Source of the DNA: Cryptomeria japonica
Taxonomy: Eukaryota > Streptophyta > Pinopsida > Cupressales > Cupressaceae
Reading direction: 5' to 3'
Assembly (NCBI RefSeq): GCF_030272615.1
Contig: NC_081414.1
Coordinates: 525,801,137-525,865,136, forward strand
DNA length: 64,000 nt
Shown here: one piece after another, positions 60,470-64,000 of the stretch
Numbering within the stretch: the stretch's first letter is position 1
Layout: each line of letters begins with the position of its first letter
Program-made: the position numbers and the translations under genes
Notes under the pieces: model-generated
Told to the model about the DNA's origin: nothing
Seen by the model: the letters and a program-made list of their open reading frames with translations, nothing else
The model's database searches: none

Positions 60470-60860
60470 ATCCACACGAAGTGACCCTACATTCATGAAC
60501 TTTGGAATCTTCTCAAGTGATCCTTAAACTAATCTTCAGCATTTGAGAGATTTTGTTCAAGAGAGGATAAGATACTTAGGTATTTTATTATGTGTTCGCA
60601 TGTGCCTAAAAAACACATCAACACCATTCCATATCCATGATAAATGAAGTTAATTCAAACAATTGTGTAAGTCCCCAAGTGAAAACAGCAATTCACATTG
60701 GCCATTGAGTTACCCACTCGTCAAGACCTAACTGTAGAAACCTTGGAATAATTTTAGTTGATCTTACCCTTAGCATCTGAGGTGATTTTGTTCAAGAGAG
60801 GGTAAAGTACTTTGGTATTTTATTTTGAATGTTATGTTCATAAAACACACATCAACACCT
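60470..60860 (+). repeat. Diverged ~234-bp direct duplication
   Basis: CAGCATTTGAGAGATTTTGTTCAAGAGAGG near 60538 (given in parts: AGCATTTGAG, GATTTTGTTCAAGAGAGG) recurs as AGCATCTGAG ... GATTTTGTTCAAGAGAGG near 60772. Both are followed by TAGGTATTTTATT-like text and end in ACACATCAACACC. Non-coding. Confidence 0.7.
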
Positions 60861-60879
60861 AGTACAAAAGAGGTTTGTC

Positions 60880-61770
60880 AAAGTCAAGGTGGTATTGCTC
60901 CTAAAGATTTGTCGCCTTGAATACGATTAAGATGGGAATGGGGAATCTGAGGCCAAAAAACTTCTCAAAGAATCTTTGGAGGCTATCAGAAATGGGTCCC
61001 ATGTGACCATCAAAGCTCTCTTATTGCACAAGGGGGAGATAGCTTTGCCTCCTTTAATGACTTTTCCCTGTAAAGGGTCATCCTTGAGGTTTTTTGTTTC
61101 AGATGCTGATTGATTTCTTGTGGTGTTGGTTGAGCTCCATTTTTGGTCCCTTTAGACCTAGTTTACATTTATTAGATTGGCTTCTGAAGGTTCTTTTCAT
61201 GAGTTCTAGCTTGGTTCTAGCCTTTTCCCATTTGAACAGGCATCTTCTAATCCTAATTGTGATTTGGACATTGCCAGTAGCAGAGGAATTGCATAATCTT
61301 CCTAAAATGTCTGCTGTCCAGGTGGGTAATTAAGATTGTTAGTCGGAAATCAAAACAGGAGATCCCACATGCTCCTCTGGAGGATCTCTGCCTAGAATCT
61401 GTTAAGAACTGTTATTGTGTGATATTAGCCCAAAATAGGTCTGTCAAAGCCAAGGTGGTATTGCAGACTCAAATTCTGCTAAGGGGGAGGAAATCTGGCG
61501 CAGAAAGACTTCATAAAGAGACACAGTATGCTATTGGGAATAGGTCCCAATTGACCATGGAAGCTCTCTTGCCACGCAGGGGGCAGACATGTTTTGCTCT
61601 TTTTTCATGACTTCTTGATGTTTCTGTTTCAGATGCTGGTTGGCTTCTTGTGGCATTGATTGAGTCCCATTTTTCGTTCTTTTAGGCTTAGCCTACATCT
61701 CTTGGGTTAATTTTTGAAGGCTTTTTCTGCAAGTTCTAGGTTGGTTTTAGTATGCTTTTCCAGTTGAAAT
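60880..61770 (+). repeat. Diverged ~560-bp direct duplication, non-coding
   Basis: Unit 1 (from GTCAAAGTCAAGGTGGTATTGC, about 60877) and unit 2 (from GTCAAAGCCAAGGTGGTATTGC, about 61442) share the order CTCAAAGAA/CTTCATAAAG, GGGAATGGGTCC/GGGAATAGGTCC, ACCAT(C/G)AAGCTCTCTT, TTTGTTTCAGATGCTG and TTGAGCTCC/TTGAGTCCC. The TTTCAGATGCTG junction looks like a splice acceptor in both. An open 63-codon frame in unit 2 (MILAQNRSVKAKVVLQ) is basic, perhaps LINE ORF1-tail-like, but is not identifiable. Confidence 0.6.
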
Positions 61771-63050
61771 CAAGGTAGGTTATTTCTCTTAGCTTCTGTC
61801 TGGCTGCCTTTGTCATTTGTACGTGAAGACTCCACCTTTGTTTTACCTGTCAAATTAATAATAGTTAAATTGCATAATTTATATTTATATTTAAAGTTCC
61901 TGTTCCTTCCTACTTCTTAATCTAATTTTATATACAAGTAAATAAATATTTTTAAACATTTGCTATTAAAAAAAACTCTTTGAAAGCCAAACTGGCTGCA
62001 AGTACAGTAGTGGTATGTGTGCCTACAGCACTGAGTATATGATCCCAGTAACAATGGTATCAAGCAGCGAATGAAAAGGATATGATCCAAAGAAAGTGCT
62101 AAGACTCCTTCATTGAGGATTCTCAGAAAGTGATTTGAAAGCAATCCCACACCCCATGGCTAAAAGAATTAACAATAAACTAGAGCTCAATTTTCAGGGT
62201 CGAGTAGTTCAAGAAATGCATAAAGAGTAATCTGATGAACAGAAATGACACAAGATAAAAATAACTAAATTGTAAATTATTTCTAGCATCCTAGAAATTA
62301 AAAAGGTGATACAGATCTTGCAATGCTACAAAAAAGTTTGATACCAGACATATGTATAACATAACTACTTGAAGATGCTTAGATGACTAATTAGACACTA
62401 TACTAAAGCTATCTATACAATATAGCTGAAAACAATGATGTTCCAAGAAACCTCTTCTATAGAAGTTGATCGTTCAGACATCCTTCATTCCCACCAATGG
62501 ACTACTGAAAAAAAAGTTGTGAAGTTCCCCAGTTTAAGGAGTGACCCATAATGCCTACCTTCTAGGAATAAGCACCATAATTTATGACGGTTCTGGAAGA
62601 CCCACACAATATGCTCTCCAAATGAAAAACACATACGATCCAGATGTCAATTTCATCCTAGATGGTGCCAATACCACATTGAAGGTTATATTAGTCTTCT
62701 ATCACAAACCGCACACCATTGCTTGTGCGGAAATTATGTGTAGTATGATCCACCTCCTGCAAACATAATATCATACTAAGCAATCAAACGTTTGACATGT
62801 AATTGTTTATAATACACAACCAAACACAAAGTCAGTGAAAAGTGAAACATATATTAGCATGTCTCAGATCATCAGCCAGAAAATGGAAAAAATCATAATG
62901 CAGGAATTGAAAAGAGATACAAGGGTATTATTACAATCAATGACCAAATGTACCAGGAGTTTTATTCGTAAAATCCAGAGCTAACAGAATCAAACTTATA
63001 CAAGAATACAACAGAACTCATACAATTTATGTGGAAGCATTAAAAAATTA
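61771..63050. other. Low-repeat spacer; no supported gene
   Basis: No coding pattern strong enough to call. On the minus strand, TTTGCAG before GAGGTGGATCATACTACAC at about 62765 starts 21 open codons (EVDHTTHNFRTSNGVRFVIED) ending in TAA. It would suit a last exon but is too short to assign. Confidence 0.3.
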
Positions 63051-63052
63051 AA

Positions 63053-63475
63053 AAATATACAAAGCCGAATAGAAAAGGGTTAATATATTTAACAGCAAAT
63101 TCTTAAGCAGTAGAAGCATTAGACATGATAAAAGATACAAAACTCAATAGAAAAGGGTTAGAACAGCAAATTCTAAAGCTGCGGATGCATTAGAAATGAC
63201 AAAACTCGATAGAAGAGGTTAGAACAGCAAATTCTAAAGCTGTGTAAGCATTAGAAATGATAAAAGATACAAAACTCAATATAAAAGGGTTACTATATTT
63301 AACAGAAAATTCTTAAGGCCATACTACTCTTGCATTAGAAATGACAAAACTCAATAGAAGAGGTTAGAACAGCAAATTCTAAAGCTGTGTAAGCATTAAT
63401 AATGATAAAAGATACAAAACTCGATATAAAAGGGTTACTATATTTAACAGAAAATTCTAAAGGTCATACTACTCT
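63053..63475. repeat. Higher-order tandem repeat, 145-bp period
   Basis: Related subunits of about 61 and 84 bases alternate. GCATTAGAAATGAC occurs at 63187 and 63332, and AAGCATTA(G/A)(A/T)AATGAT at 63246 and 63391, a 145-base higher-order period, with an additional diverged unit from about 63053. Each subunit has AAACTC(A/G)ATA and CAAATTCTAAAGCTG or AGAAAATTCT(T)AAGG. Confidence 0.85.
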
Positions 63476-64000
63476 AGCCTCTATGCTGTTCCTTCTTCAT
63501 CTCCAGTCTTATCATATCCGCCATTGCCAGCATCTAGATGAGGAAGTCCTCCTTAATTGCCAGGATCAACCAATCTTCATCCAAGATGTTTCAATAAACA
63601 CATCTGAGATCCAAAGGGAAGAGCTGCTCCAATTCATGGGATATCATGCACAGAAAACAGTCTTCAAGCCCCACTCAAAGTAAACAAAGAAAATGGTTGT
63701 CATCTCATAATGAACAGCCCCAAAGGGTTTCTTTCACATTGAGGAATTGGAAAGCGGAATATTTTTAGGAAAAGGCCCTAATCTGTAGATTTATAAGTTC
63801 TTTTTCAAGATCCAAAACCCTCAAACAAAGGATCAAAGAAAACTGGCATCCATAGTGAAGAGTCAAATAAACTAAAGATGGCCAAACGATACTTCATGAC
63901 ATTCTCTAAAGGAGAAAGGACCATACATTCCGAGGAAGCCCTCATTCATGCAAAGTTCTAACCTCTTTAATGATCTCTGACTTTCAAACCCATGAAGGAT
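63476..64000. other. Window end, no supported gene
   Basis: No confident coding region. One minus-strand frame reads GGLPHLDAGNGGYDKTGDEEGTA (shown as GGLPHLDAGNGG then YDKTGDEEGTA) before a TAG near 63484. It could be a C-terminus of something entering from the right, but nothing supports it further. Confidence 0.25.

Noticed and set aside
62700-62766. Minus-strand candidate last exon (EVDHTTHNFRTSNG) after TTTGCAG
   Set aside because: Only 21 codons, with no upstream exon identified in the window. Recorded in the spacer entry instead of being called a gene.
62541-62768. Plus-strand 75-codon ORF (MTHNAYLLGISTIIYDG)
   Set aside because: Reads like a protein in places but has no motif I recognise, and the opposite strand offers an equally plausible exon end. 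Not enough to call.
1-64000. tRNA or rRNA genes
   Set aside because: No cloverleaf with A and B boxes or rRNA core sequences was recognised by eye. The only tRNA-related text is the primer binding sites. A covariance-model scan would settle this.

Overview
This window looks like intergenic nuclear DNA of a seed plant, most likely a gymnosperm such as a conifer. It is AT-rich, I found no intact cellular gene, and most of what can be recognised is decayed, nested retrotransposons. Two segments also look like very long (kilobase-scale) LTRs. The gymnosperm assignment is inference from this texture; no species marker is visible.

Layout. 1-1430 is probably the end of a long LTR, related to a 3.85 kb solo-LTR candidate at 41680-45527. 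4725-8085 (minus) is a dead Helitron Rep-helicase gene. 9576-9763 is a long foldback (MITE-like) inverted repeat. 11242-16446 (plus) is a 5'-truncated plant L1-type LINE with endonuclease, reverse transcriptase, zinc-binding and RNase H regions. 17650-20530 and 24500-26150 (both minus) are gag/protease fragments of the Ty3/gypsy Tat/Ogre type. The first carries a 160-bp triplication and a probable solo LTR rich in palindromes.

26250-41010 is the best resolved structure. A second LINE on the plus strand has been split by two LTR elements, both on the minus strand. One is a Ty1/copia element (29434-35163, target duplication AAGAT). The other is a smaller LTR element (36176-38844) with no reverse transcriptase, which carries an unrecognised protein and a fragment of the cytosolic ribosomal protein L11 (uL5) gene. 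LINE coding sequence can be read across the copia insertion site.

47.6-50.2 kb holds an unrecognised repeat reading frame and a third LINE ORF1 remnant. 50.2-60.4 kb holds two adjacent segments that share a head motif and a roughly 700-bp tail (CCCTAATTAGGG, TATA box, common downstream part). Their middles differ: the first encodes a broken, unrecognised protein of about 1,000 residues, the second an array of about two dozen short palindromic units and two small ORFs. 60.5-64 kb contains several duplicated non-coding blocks and a 145-bp higher-order repeat, with at most a weak hint of a gene end on the minus strand.

The most notable items are the ribosomal-protein gene capture inside an LTR element, the copia element whose six nonsense codons all fit C-to-T change, the large unrecognised protein with its terminal-repeat context, and the palindrome-rich arrays.
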